NCBI GenBank assembly: GCA_905178155.1
Contig: CAJINV010000003.1
Span: 9,493,979-9,557,978 of the forward strand
DNA: 64,000 nucleotides
Reading direction: 5' to 3'
From: Amoebophrya sp. A120
Taxonomy: Eukaryota; Sar; Dinophyceae; Syndiniales; Amoebophryaceae
The notes beneath the pieces were generated by a model, which was not told where the DNA came from, searched no databases, and was given only the letters and a program-made list of their open reading frames with translations. Of the stretch, positions 46,101 to 55,500 are shown one piece after another. The position numbers and the translations under genes are program-made. Numbering within the stretch: position 1 is the stretch's first letter; the number at the start of each line of letters is the position of its first letter.

Positions 46101-49100
46101 CGTTGGCGCACGTGATTGGAAACCAGAACTCCTGCTCTGCCTTGCGGTTACACCAAAGGCTTGGGCATTTAGGAGTCCAAGGCATCAAGGTTCACTGCCC
46201 TGATTGCGCTGCTTCTAAGTCCTATGGTTCTCAACAGCGTCGAAAGGTCCGCCCCGCGACCTATCTCCACAAGGAGTGGATGGACCAAGTTGAGACGGAT
46301 TTCTTCTCCGGAGGATTACCCGCTTCCATGGATGGAAACACAATTTGCATCACGCTCCGGGACTCAGCCACAGACTGGCTCGAGCCGTGGGGCATTGCAG
46401 ACAAAGCGCAGTGCGGCAAGGTCCTTCGGGACTTTGCAACGCAGGTCGGGGTCCCCAAGGTCGCTCGTTGTGACAGTGAGCCCGTGTTGAAAGGCATGGA
46501 AGGACCATGGAAAGAAGCCTGCCGGGAAATCACTTGCGTCGCTGGCCACAGCGTTCCACGAGAGCCGCAAGGCAGTGGGAACGTGGAGCGCTGGCACAGA
46601 ACCCTTGGGGACGGTCTTCGGGCCAACCTTCAGGGAGTAGATCCCCGGCTCTGGGATTGGTGTGCGCGGTACATCGCGTATGTCAAGAACCGAGCGCAGC
46701 GGAAAACCAAGCTCCCCGCCCCTTTCTACAAGCGTTTTGGTCGTCTGGCCGATGTCAAACACCTTCGCCGCTTTGGGTGCGTTGCGTACGTCCGCAAGCA
46801 CATTCCAAGCGACAAAGCCGAGAGCACGAAGTTGGTTGACCGCTATGAAAAGGGAGTCTTCCTCGGATACTCCAGGGAGTCAAGCTCGTACGTGGTAGGT
46901 GTTTTCCACCATGATGCACGCGCAAAGAGCGGCCAGAGATGGACGGCAGTCGAATCTCGGTCGGTCAAGTTCGACGGGGACACGTTAGTGCCCAATGTCA
47001 ACGCCCTTCGGAAACCGGAGAAAGAACCGTCGCAGAGGCAAGCCCCAAACGCCGACGATTCCGCTGGAGCAGTGAGAAGCGATTCCGATCGCCTTCGCGC
47101 CGCGCTTGAGGAAGTTGAAAAGCGTTGGAAGCAAACTTCTGAGGGGGTTGAAGAACCGGCTCTGAAACGGAGAAAAACGGAGTCGCCCCCCCCGGCGCCG
47201 GAAACGGCCCAGGGCGGAGACAAAGAAAACGAGTCTGCCGGAAGTCCCACCGACGGCGACGGCCGTGGTGCGGCGCCCGCAGATGGTCCCGCGCAGGAAG
47301 GAGGAAACTCATCTCCTGTCGCCCCACAAGTTGCGCCCCAGGTAGCGCCGCCGGACGTTTCAAACTTGATCGATGATGACCTAAACCCCTACACGTTAGT
47401 GGAAAAAGACGGCGTCCCCATCAAGAAAAGAAATCGCCGCGGACGGCCCAAGGGGCTTACTCACGCACAATGCCCCCACTGGCAGAAGCCCGGTCGGAAG
47501 CCCAAGCAGCCAACTGCTTCGGACCTTGTGCAGCCCCTCCGAGATCAGCCCCAGGGCAATGGCGCAAGAGCAATTCTCGAAAACGAAGTTGCTAGTGCGT
47601 TTGTTGCTTCTCGAGTTTTTGATCAGGAGAAGGACGGCGAAGCAATTTGCTGGACAGTACAAGTCACCAGGGTGGAGGCGTTTACAGGACCAGACGCCGC
47701 CAAATGGCTGGAAGCTGATACGCTAGAGCGTACACAGCTAGAAGCACTCAAGTGCTGGAGGCCGTTACAAGATGGCGAATTCGGTAAGGACGACGAGATC
47801 ATCCCGGCCGTTGTGATTTACACTCGCAAACGGTGCGGAAGATTCAAGGCCCGCCTTGTTGCACTCGGAAACCGCCAGACGAAAGTCATGCGCGCCGAAG
47901 TGTTCTCCCCGACCGTTTCCCATGCCGCGACCCGCACCCTGCTGGTTGATGCCGCCGCTTCGGCTAAGTTCGTTGAACAATTCGACATCTCGAATGCGTT
48001 CATCCGTTCCGCCTTAGACGAATCGGATAGAGTCTTTGTTCGCTTACCCAAACACTGGAGCACGGATCCCCGTGGCGACAAAGTCAGACTTTTGAAATCC
48101 TTATACGGACTCAAAATCGCGCCACGCAAGTGGTATGATACGTATGCCGCGTACCTTCTGGAAGACGGCTGGAAACGCTGCCCCCAGGAACCCGGACTAT
48201 TCAAGAAGAATGGGCTGACGCTGGCCATCTACGTTGATGACTCTCTCATCTCGGGCGAGAATTTCGACGAGGTGCCCGCCGCCTGCGCCCGTATCCTTGG
48301 TAAGTTCGAAGGCAAACTTATCCCCGCAGAGAAAGAAGGCTCTTTCGATGTTCGGGATATCCTTGGCGTTCGTATGCGTTACGATCGACAACGGAAGACC
48401 TTGCGTCTTGATTTGGAGAAAGCCATCAAGAAGCTAGCGGAAAAGTTCAAAATCGACGCTGGAAAGCCACTTTCCACGCCATGCGTTTACACCGACTTTG
48501 ATGAAGGAAAGCCGCTGCCGGATTACCCGCTGCGTAGCCTCATCGGAGGACTGCAGTATATTGCAACCATGGCCCGCCCATATTGCATGTTCGCAGTGAA
48601 CAGGGTCGCACGAGCTCAGGCCAAGCCTACAGCTTCTGTCGTGACAGCGGCAAGGCGCGTAGTCAGGTACCTGCTGCAGACTTCCCATGTCGTTCTAGAG
48701 TACACACCGGAACGGGAGCGGGAATTTCGCAAGCAATATACCGAAGTGCTTGAAGAGCAGAACTCCAAACAGTCTCTCCCGGACTTTGTTGGATTCAGTG
48801 ACGCAGATTTTGCTGGGTGTTCCGTCACCCTCCGCAGCAGCAGTGGAAGCATTCTTTTTTTCAGGGGCATGCCCATCGCTTGGTCTAGCAAGCGCCAGAC
48901 GCTTCGCGCATACTCAACATGCGAGAGCGAGTACATAGCCCTCTTCGACACGTTGAAGCTATCGCAGGCCCAGGGGTATCTGGAGTGGCTCGATGAAAAT
49001 CAGTCTCTGCCCGGTATGCTCTTTGTGGACAACAAATCTGCAATCGAAGTTGCGCGCTCGGAGTTACCAACCAAGAAGACGAAACACTTCTTGCTCCGTT

Positions 49101-52100
49101 TTCACGAAGTCAAGGATCACGCCCAAAACATCGCGCACGTACCCACCGGCGCGAATAAGGCTGATCCCTTGACCAAACCAATGGGAAGTCCTTTGCTGTG
49201 TTTCCATGCGTGCGCCCACCCATCTATTGACTTAGATGACAGCAAGATAGGTCTGCCGGCTGTCTACGCCGCTCCGATTTTCGAATCGTAGTCCATCTTC
49301 CGCGTGTCACACTCGAAGGCTACACATGCCTGCGGAATTGTGTAGGATTCTAGTGCCCGTCTGATTTTCCTTCATCCGCGCCCGAAACTTCCACAAGTTT
49401 CGGAGGGGGGGAGGTTTTTCATCAGTTTCGTGGTTCTTCTTTGTGCCGTAGCCATGAGAGATTGCCTGTCGGTCTCGTCGTGTTGAGCCAAAGACGCTAG
49501 ATTTATGCTTGCATTTGGAGCGAACCATCATCGTAGCATCGGGATTCAGTGGATTTGTGCATCACAGTGTCTGTTTCTAGGATTTTGCAATACCTATTTT
49601 CTATACTTCTGTGACTATCCACTACACCAATATCGTTCCATCCTGTCACTAGGGGGAATGTAGGCATGTGAATAGTCATGAGGGGGAATGTAGGCATGCA
49701 GATCGAGTCACCATGTAGAGCTCATGACACGCTGCAAACACGATGCAAATCCCACCTGAAATCCACGATCTGAAATCACATCCAAGAGCGAAGAGCGATG
49801 CAAATCGAGAGAATGATGTGATGATGATGATGATGAACTTGTTCCTTTCCCAATGCAACAGTTACGTGGATACTAGTGCAGTAGCCTGCTCACCGGGCTA
49901 CATGGTGTATTAGTGTTCTAACAAGAAACAAAATTCAGGTGCACAGAAATAAAAGGCACCAAAAGGCATCGCGTCCACGCCTTTCACTCCGGATCGATCA
50001 TGGTCAGCAGCCCCAGCCAGCGATGTATTTCACTGCGCGGAGCGGCTGGATCTGTGGATGCAGGGAATAGACGCTTAGGAGGCGTCTTTGTCTATCTCTC
50101 GGTCTTTCACGTTGAAATTTTCCGCGCCCCCGCATGTCCGAATGGAAGGCACGTGCCTTGCAGTAAAAGCGGGGCGTACATAGAAACAATTGCAAACCCG
50201 GGCGAGGGGGGTGGCGGAGTGGCGGGAAGCGAAGGACCGCCCGCTCGATTCGGAGGCACACAGAACCACGAGCGCGAACGGATTGGCCTTTGGTACGCGC
50301 ATGGGATCGTTACAAAACAACAAGCAAATGATCCGGGCAGGGAGGGCGGCGAGGTCCCCTGTCGATTCGCAATGGCGCAAAGGCGGGGCCCCCCGGCGCA
50401 TTCTGCCAACAGCTCTAGTATCACCGTGCTAATACTGAGTAAGCCGACCTCCACCCCTTCACCGCGCTACTGAGTAAATGATGAGGACCTACACCCATGG
50501 AAGCTCAAGGCTTTTGTTTTCTATTTTTCGCGAACCTTGGGCGGACTAGGATGTTGAGGAAGCCAGCAAGAATGCTCGCTGGAACAAAGTGACCCACATA
50601 GACAGCTTTGGCAGAAGTGGCGCATAAGGGATAAATGCCCTCCTGAACTTGCTTCTTGCTGCTGGTGATGGTCATCTGGAGTGCATCTGTTTCACTTTCG
50701 GACGCGGGAGGGGCAGCGCAGTCAGGGCCAACGCCAACCTCGGCCGCCAGAATCTCTGGCAGTCCATCACAAGCGGCTTCGACGCCACGTTTTGGCTCGT
50801 TCGTAGCTATTGCGTCATTCGTTACGTTGACACGCGGGCGCGGCACCGCGGCGCCGGGATTTTGTCGGTTCTTCGACTCCTTCTGGTGGCTTTGCGCTTG
50901 AGCATCGCTCGAGCGAGTGCGGTCGGCAGCAGTTTTTGCTTGCTCTGAAGGGGGACTGCGGATCGTGCACCCTGTGGCTGAAGTTCGTGAAGTCGTACTG
51001 GACACGGAACCTCGACTCGTACGTCGAGAACTCTGCGCTGAGTTTTGCAGTGATCGCGGTCCTCTTGACCGTTGTAGCAGCGATGATCCGCTGGTGGGCC
51101 GGCCGGGCAGCCGGTCTTCAGGAACTGTGTTAAGCATATCCATTCCACCAGGCGGAAGCGCACAACTACCACCACTCGAGTTCATGCTGTTCGACCAGTG
51201 CTGCAAGGGCACTGCCACAACAGGGTGGCAATTTATTGCTATCGTGGAGCTGAAAGCAAACACGTGCTGCGGGGGAACGACACGCCTTGCAAAGACCGTC
51301 CCCGGAGCCGCAGCCTGGCCTGGTGCCGTGGTCGTGCCCACTGTGGGCGTCAACATCCTGCAATTGCCCGGCCTCGTGGGTTTCGGAGGTTGGTGTTCCA
51401 ATTCCCACGTCTGCGTCGATGATAGTTCCAACTTGTCGCCCAATTCAATATTGTGCCGGTAGTGATCCTCCACCGGGCTGATATCTCTAGATGCGACGCT
51501 GTGCTTTTCGTCAGATTCGCAGACGGTCGGTCGCAGCAGTCCGCCACAACCTCGGTCCACGTCCAGACCCAATGACTTCGTCATAAATCCTCGGCGATGA
51601 TGCTTGGCAGCCTTGATCAGGGTGGAATGGCCTGTAGGCGGGTCGTGAAAAGCATTTTCGTCCGCGTCTCGCGTATCCGCCAATCGGATGCCGGCGTGCG
51701 CGCACGCGAGCTGCGCTTCAAGGAGCCTGCGCTTCGCATCTAAGACAAAGGGAAACTGGTCTAGGCTGACCCGGCGTCTCAGCGCTGCTTTCAGCGCGCG
51801 GAGGAGCAGCTTGCGCGACAGTACACGTATGTCACAGATTCCTTCTGTCATGAACGTTCCGATACTTCGCACACCCAACAGGCCTATCCAGTGCAAAAAT
51901 GCCGGGGTCTCTCTGGAGAGTTACAAGGCTGCTCCTTAGGTTTTGCATAGAGCTGTGTCGTCGCAAGTTTTGAGCAGATTCCGCTTCCACAAACACAATG
52001 CCTACCCTCCATGAGAAACGCCATCTCGTCTGGGCGCCCCAAAGTGGGTGCCTTTTGCTGGTCAAGCAATGCCGATCCTAGTGTCGCCGCGACGCAGCAT

Positions 52101-52585
52101 GACAAGCGCGGACTTTTCCAGACCCATACGCAGACAACATATTTGCAATGCATAAGGCACGCAACCTCACCGAATACTTCTCCAGCGCATAGAGTTCGCA
52201 CGATGTAAGATGATGACCGAAATGATCGCGGTGCCAAAGCACTGCCGCGGTCCATTCCTCGAGGCCCCACGAGATGCACGTCGTCTCTGGTTCCGCTGGC
52301 CTTGTTGTCATGCCACTGCGACCTCGTAGTCGTAGAGATGGCGCGAGACGACCACTCCTCCTCATTGCAACAGCCCCGCAATACCCAGCGAACTTGCCCC
52401 CTGCGGAGAAAGTAAACATCACTCGGCGGCTCGCCGTCTTTGATTAACACCGTCTGGGGCGGCAATATTCTTGTCGCAACTTCGTCACGTAGTTGATTCA
52501 GAAAGACGGGATCACAGGCCGCAAAGCTCCGAAAGTGTTCAAAGATATCGCCGAGGCAACGCTGGGCATTTCTTGGGTTAGTCAT
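43185..52585 (-). CDS. Cyclic-nucleotide-binding-domain protein, three exons, one intron carrying the copia element
   Basis: Exons 52157-52585, 50650-51881 and 43185-43674 (complement) give about 716 aa from the ATG at 52585; an in-frame TAG lies just upstream. The CNBD spans the first two exons: LGDIFEHFRSF, VLIKDGEPPSDVYFLRRGQV, then the phosphate-binding cassette FGEVACLLGVRSIGTF and CDIRVLSRKLLLRAL. Binding of cAMP or cGMP is expected from the fold; whether it is a channel, kinase subunit or free sensor cannot be told, since no membrane or kinase segment was found. The middle part is a long disordered region (Ser/Thr/Arg-rich). The first junction uses GC repeated at both ends; the second uses AGAAGCA at 50650-50656 and 43675-43681. 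The last exon ends FKNLPNKMRKQYWEDTNRN and more. A second frame there ends QWPIYIMPKLTEFMKRN at 43150, so the extreme C-terminus is unresolved. Confidence 0.62.
43684..43688. repeat. Target-site duplication AGAAA, left copy
   Basis: Directly precedes the 5' LTR and matches 49924-49928. Confidence 0.93.
43689..43923 (+). repeat. 5' LTR (235 bp)
   Basis: Starts TGTAGGCATGCAG, ends GTGTTCTAACA. Differs from the 3' LTR at 43705, 43707, 43748, 43825 and 43862. Confidence 0.96.
43947..43967 (+). repeat. Hairpin in the copia leader
   Basis: GCTAAAGC-TTTAG-GCTTTAGC, a perfect 8-bp stem between LTR and start codon. It could serve packaging, dimerisation or translation control, or nothing. Confidence 0.6.
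44060..49291 (+). CDS. Copia Gag-Pol polyprotein (1743 aa)
   Basis: The start is taken at ATG 44060 (CAAACATGGCC); the frame is open from 44027. In order: Gag with a CCHC zinc knuckle (CQFCRHKGHDVTQC, residues 291-304); a strongly hydrophobic segment at about 441-475; aspartic protease DSGA (Asp571); integrase zinc finger (His698, His703, Cys713, Cys716) and catalytic Asp747, Asp805, Glu843; reverse transcriptase with YVDD (1391-1394); RNase H with Asp1581, Glu1622 and Asp1657, then KADPLTKP. All catalytic residues are present and there is no frameshift or stop, so the element may be active. Gag and Pol share one frame, so the ratio must be set by processing or another means. The hydrophobic segment between Gag and protease is not usual for copia. 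Confidence 0.96.
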   Translation: MATGSEKDTPPKMATKLEAAEDWPRWSFDLFRILEGYPRNPPPTSTAVGASSSSSAPPSGAGAAWKDWAELYADYRKEIAKGTDIPTALAKVEAAPSWNSWTAKPLAAMISQSCGPDPHQILRAITGPQPTHLLRMVWALENKHASQKMATRFAAVVELIRMRMNPGELADEYANRVRAVFREKLGGKILLPEFLAGCILSGLPDTFAPTVATLMANEVTDADRITTTLREFQRVAGETKTEDSKANSAKVVALEKSQEKLRKELASVKAIANKGQGKTQKPEDTQKAKRCQFCRHKGHDVTQCRKKETTASNTKKANTNSAAAVVVHTAEKKTATAPVQLPELNGITNGVTVGKKKNTPWGLSGSLPMFVREHEHRMATDENYARKAIELPYTLAGEAAERVRKFYETRQPQQNKNSVNQEYCERSPLCVRSPHLKTVNLYLASVLLALLLSVVWFFVFVCFTFLNCPTLVIGSPIYRFTSCLAKAAMQIWNLFGPCPPKILKKFGISLPRNSFKKLNSRRLLRLPSYAAGCAAYTSLPNVLNSSRHARAHFVQQPKAKDGLRVLKVIADSGATHHMSPHESMSESFTGETASLTTADGECSEPAKIGILKPNNLGARVALYHPALQVCLLSVETMAQDGGSYYHAKEERWIQDASGYRHTVKIRQKLPRVGFYLLEGEALAHVIGNQNSCSALRLHQRLGHLGVQGIKVHCPDCAASKSYGSQQRRKVRPATYLHKEWMDQVETDFFSGGLPASMDGNTICITLRDSATDWLEPWGIADKAQCGKVLRDFATQVGVPKVARCDSEPVLKGMEGPWKEACREITCVAGHSVPREPQGSGNVERWHRTLGDGLRANLQGVDPRLWDWCARYIAYVKNRAQRKTKLPAPFYKRFGRLADVKHLRRFGCVAYVRKHIPSDKAESTKLVDRYEKGVFLGYSRESSSYVVGVFHHDARAKSGQRWTAVESRSVKFDGDTLVPNVNALRKPEKEPSQRQAPNADDSAGAVRSDSDRLRAALEEVEKRWKQTSEGVEEPALKRRKTESPPPAPETAQGGDKENESAGSPTDGDGRGAAPADGPAQEGGNSSPVAPQVAPQVAPPDVSNLIDDDLNPYTLVEKDGVPIKKRNRRGRPKGLTHAQCPHWQKPGRKPKQPTASDLVQPLRDQPQGNGARAILENEVASAFVASRVFDQEKDGEAICWTVQVTRVEAFTGPDAAKWLEADTLERTQLEALKCWRPLQDGEFGKDDEIIPAVVIYTRKRCGRFKARLVALGNRQTKVMRAEVFSPTVSHAATRTLLVDAAASAKFVEQFDISNAFIRSALDESDRVFVRLPKHWSTDPRGDKVRLLKSLYGLKIAPRKWYDTYAAYLLEDGWKRCPQEPGLFKKNGLTLAIYVDDSLISGENFDEVPAACARILGKFEGKLIPAEKEGSFDVRDILGVRMRYDRQRKTLRLDLEKAIKKLAEKFKIDAGKPLSTPCVYTDFDEGKPLPDYPLRSLIGGLQYIATMARPYCMFAVNRVARAQAKPTASVVTAARRVVRYLLQTSHVVLEYTPEREREFRKQYTEVLEEQNSKQSLPDFVGFSDADFAGCSVTLRSSSGSILFFRGMPIAWSSKRQTLRAYSTCESEYIALFDTLKLSQAQGYLEWLDENQSLPGMLFVDNKSAIEVARSELPTKKTKHFLLRFHEVKDHAQNIAHVPTGANKADPLTKPMGSPLLCFHACAHPSIDLDDSKIGLPAVYAAPIFES
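49651..49688 (+). promoter_or_regulatory. Polypurine tract, duplicated
   Basis: AGGGGGAA at 49681-49688 abuts the 3' LTR and is the expected plus-strand priming site. The same AGGGGGAATGTAGGCATG, including the LTR start, also occurs at 49651, 30 bp upstream. Confidence 0.8.
49689..49923 (+). repeat. 3' LTR (235 bp)
   Basis: Matches the 5' LTR at 230 of 235 positions. Confidence 0.96.
49924..49928. repeat. Target-site duplication AGAAA, right copy
   Basis: Matches 43684-43688. Confidence 0.93.
49929..50649. other. Remainder of the CNBD gene intron
   Basis: Without the retrotransposon the intron would be about 730 bp. No frame here looks coding. Confidence 0.5.
51882..52158 (-). other. CNBD gene intron 1, non-GT-AG with terminal inverted repeats
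   Basis: The core is 51884-52156 with GC at each side. Minus-strand 5' end CTTATGCATTGCAAATATG; reverse complement of the 3' end CTATCCAGTGCAAAAATG. Removing it with one GC gives the intact cassette FGEVACLL. The canonical GTGAGG...ATAG alternative drops the conserved Glu and shortens the loop. Confidence 0.6.
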
Positions 52586-55500
52586 AGCAAAGACAATGAA
52601 CTACTTATGGCACATCCGGCGCCCTTGGGTATCGGGCGCACGACATCCCCCCGACGAAAGCAATAATCATCGCCACTCCCAACTTTGTCGCCTGTTTTGA
52701 ACCGGGTCCATGGGGGCACGCAAGGGAAAAAAGGGAAGGACGAACAGCACCAAACCCCCTGCGGCTGCTGCTTGTCTTCAGACACACCGCGCCAAGGTCC
52801 TCGGAAAAATGAAAAGGCTGACAAGATTGCTCGGGAGTCCAAACAAAATAAAAGGCAAACACTTCTACGCTTGACGGGCGGACTCCTGATAAAAATACAG
52901 GAAAGACACTGCCGGGTCTCCGTCTGCAGCCAAGGACACCATGCAAGTTCGGGGGGGTCGCAAGCCGTGCCAACTCAACATAACAAAACCGCACGGCAGT
53001 CAGGTCTGGCACTGGAAAACGACCAAGAAAAAACCCACCAACACAAGATGGGATGGAATCATGCAAAATACGGCCGGGTTGCGAATTACGATTAGCACCG
53101 TCGTCCATTGCTAAACGTAATTCGTGACCAAGCGGCGAACGAGGGTGGGGTAGAGCCACGGGGCTACCGGATGAGACCGGGGCTTCCGGGTGCAGGCACG
53201 GAGACACACCTGCGGGGCGACCGAAAAGAACGCAGCAAAATATAGGGGAAGGGGCTTCGCCGTTGGGTACTTCCTGAAGTGGGGAGGGGCTACAGGCTAA
53301 AAACGTTAAAAGTCAGGGGCTTGGGCGGCTAAGATACTACAGATCTCTATCGGCTAACTATGTGCGTGTTGGCACGCGCGGCCCGTTCTGTTTTTAAATC
53401 TGAACAATGAAAGTGGCCCAAACGCTTACGCAGAGCAGGCGCGGGGGGGTGTACGACATCACTACGCTACTCCATTTGCGCGCATATAGAGGCCTGCGCC
53501 TGTCGCGTTGCATTCACCAAACGGGCGCAGCAGTGGCAAGGCGTCCGAAAGCTCGGACCAGAAAGAAAGCGAAGGACGCGGCTACGGAAAGATGCGAGCT
53601 GTGCCTGTGCCACGCAGACATGAGCATGACCAAAAGCCACCCAGATGCATAACACACTGCGGAAACCCGCAAGGACTCGAATTCTAGCTGTAGATTGCGG
53701 CTAGGGGTGTGCCGTTTGGTACAGTTAAGACGGGCCCCGCGCCTGCCCTTGTGGTTGTGTTCTTGTTCGGTCAAGCGCAACGGGTGGGGGGGGATTGGTA
53801 TGGGTAGGCGGGGAATGGTCCATCGAATTTCTTGGAAAAAAAACATGACCGAGCAGCAGATGATACACAGGGGGCAGAAAGGGCCTCGTGAGGGTGCAGG
53901 TGGGATTCACGAAGTTGATCAAAGATCATCTCTGGCATCATCTAGAAGGACCGGGCCGCAGAAATTAAAACTCAATAGCATGCTTTGTGGTGCACCTGTT
54001 GTTTAAGTTTTGTCAGAGACAATCATGCCTATGCGACCAATCACAGCTCGAGTGACACCACGTTCACACATACGGAGCTATTCTCCCAGCACATCTAAAA
54101 TCCGCTGTTCTCAACTCCCGGGTGGGTAGTTGTTGGAAAAGAACGGGGCAAGTTGACCTCGGGCGAGATCAAAATATCCTGGATTGGGTTTTTCTCTTTT
54201 TTTTGCTTAGTGTGAACGACATACAAGAAAGAGAAATCCAGTGGACCTTGGTTGCCCGGCATCTCCCCCGGGGTCCGCGACGAGATCACCTTTCTCGACC
54301 CCAGACCCACTACTTCTAGTAGTACTACTTCAAATATATAAATATAATAAGGCTCGCTCCTGCCCTTGTTGTCTACTGTTTGTGCTTCTGTAGCATAAAG
54401 TCGCTCTTCTCGGTGTTGTGCTACAACTACTAGCCACGGTCACACTGTCTCCGCCTTTGGGAACCGGCTCTCGAGAGCGTGGTGATGGGTTACCTAAAAA
54501 GTCACTGATCAACTTCAACGGAAGCCATCCTATCATGACCAACTAAGTACACGAAAACAACCAACAACGCGCCACCACTTGTGCACGGCGACACCGCTGT
54601 CGCGGCAACGACTCACGCTCTCAGTTTTTCTGCTCCATGCAGTGGCTGCAGCTCCAGGAAGTGGGACTACACGAACGCCAGCACACGAAACAACGCAAGG
54701 CCCACGAGTTCGCTTGCGCAGTGTCCACAGTCAAGCGAAACACTACGGCGGGCTTGGTGCGCCCGCGTTTTCTCGAAAAGGATATAAGTCAAGCTTGAAA
54801 CTGTTTTGGACTTTAATACGAGGCGACATCATGCATGCAGATACATTTTGATTTTGGACCTGGCCTGATGAAGATGAAAGATCGCGCATCGATCTTTTGA
54901 CGCATTCCTGTCATTTGTTTTGCACCAATTAACTATCCTGTCATTCGTTTTTGGTTTTGTTTTTTGGTTTGGATAAACAAACTCAAGAAGCTCACTGAGG
55001 AGTAGATAAGAGGGCGGCACGCCACCGACTAAGCTACGCCGAAGAAGCCACGGCGGGCTCTCGCGTCGTGCCACTTGGTGGCTTCTAGGGAGCGCGCCCG
55101 TTGTATCGCCCCCCGATCATTTGCCGGAGATCGCTTCTGGTGGCCCCTGTTGAGGGGAACTGCTCCGACCGGCTCGTCTGCTCGATCGCGCGCCAATCCA
55201 TTGTCTTCCACAACATGGAAACCCTTGGCGGAAGTCGCTGCCACATGTGGGAGACCTTCGCGCCGTCATCCTTACCCGCGTTCAGTCACCGCCGCGTCGG
55301 GCCCCCTTTCTTCCCCCTGCCGACCTCGTCCGTCCGGTGTATGTGACACGGAGCGGACTCGGTTCGGTGTCGGCCGTGTCGGAGAAATGGCGGCCCTCGC
55401 CTTCGTTTGGGTTCGCTTTCTCGTTGTAGTAAAAATCGATGCCCCTTCGCACAAAAGGGTCCTGCGTCTTTATACTGCCGAAAAGCGCCCCTGCTGCCCG

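Larger units (their letters stand above)
43689..49923 (+). mobile_element. Full-length Ty1/copia LTR retrotransposon
   Basis: Two 235-bp LTRs exactly 6000 bp apart (TG...CA termini), a 5-bp AGAAA duplication, a purine tract before the 3' LTR, and one uninterrupted gag-pol frame in the order Gag, protease, integrase, reverse transcriptase, RNase H. That order defines the copia (Pseudoviridae) lineage. The LTRs differ at five positions, all transitions, so it is a fairly young insertion. It lies on the opposite strand to the CNBD gene whose intron it occupies. The primer-binding site after the 5' LTR (ATCTTGAGCCCTGTG) does not show the usual initiator-Met tRNA match, and I cannot assign a primer. 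Confidence 0.97.

Noticed and set aside
51884-52160. Reading straight through the CNBD intron (frame stays open)
   Set aside because: The read-through replaces the conserved phosphate-binding cassette; the spliced form restores it.
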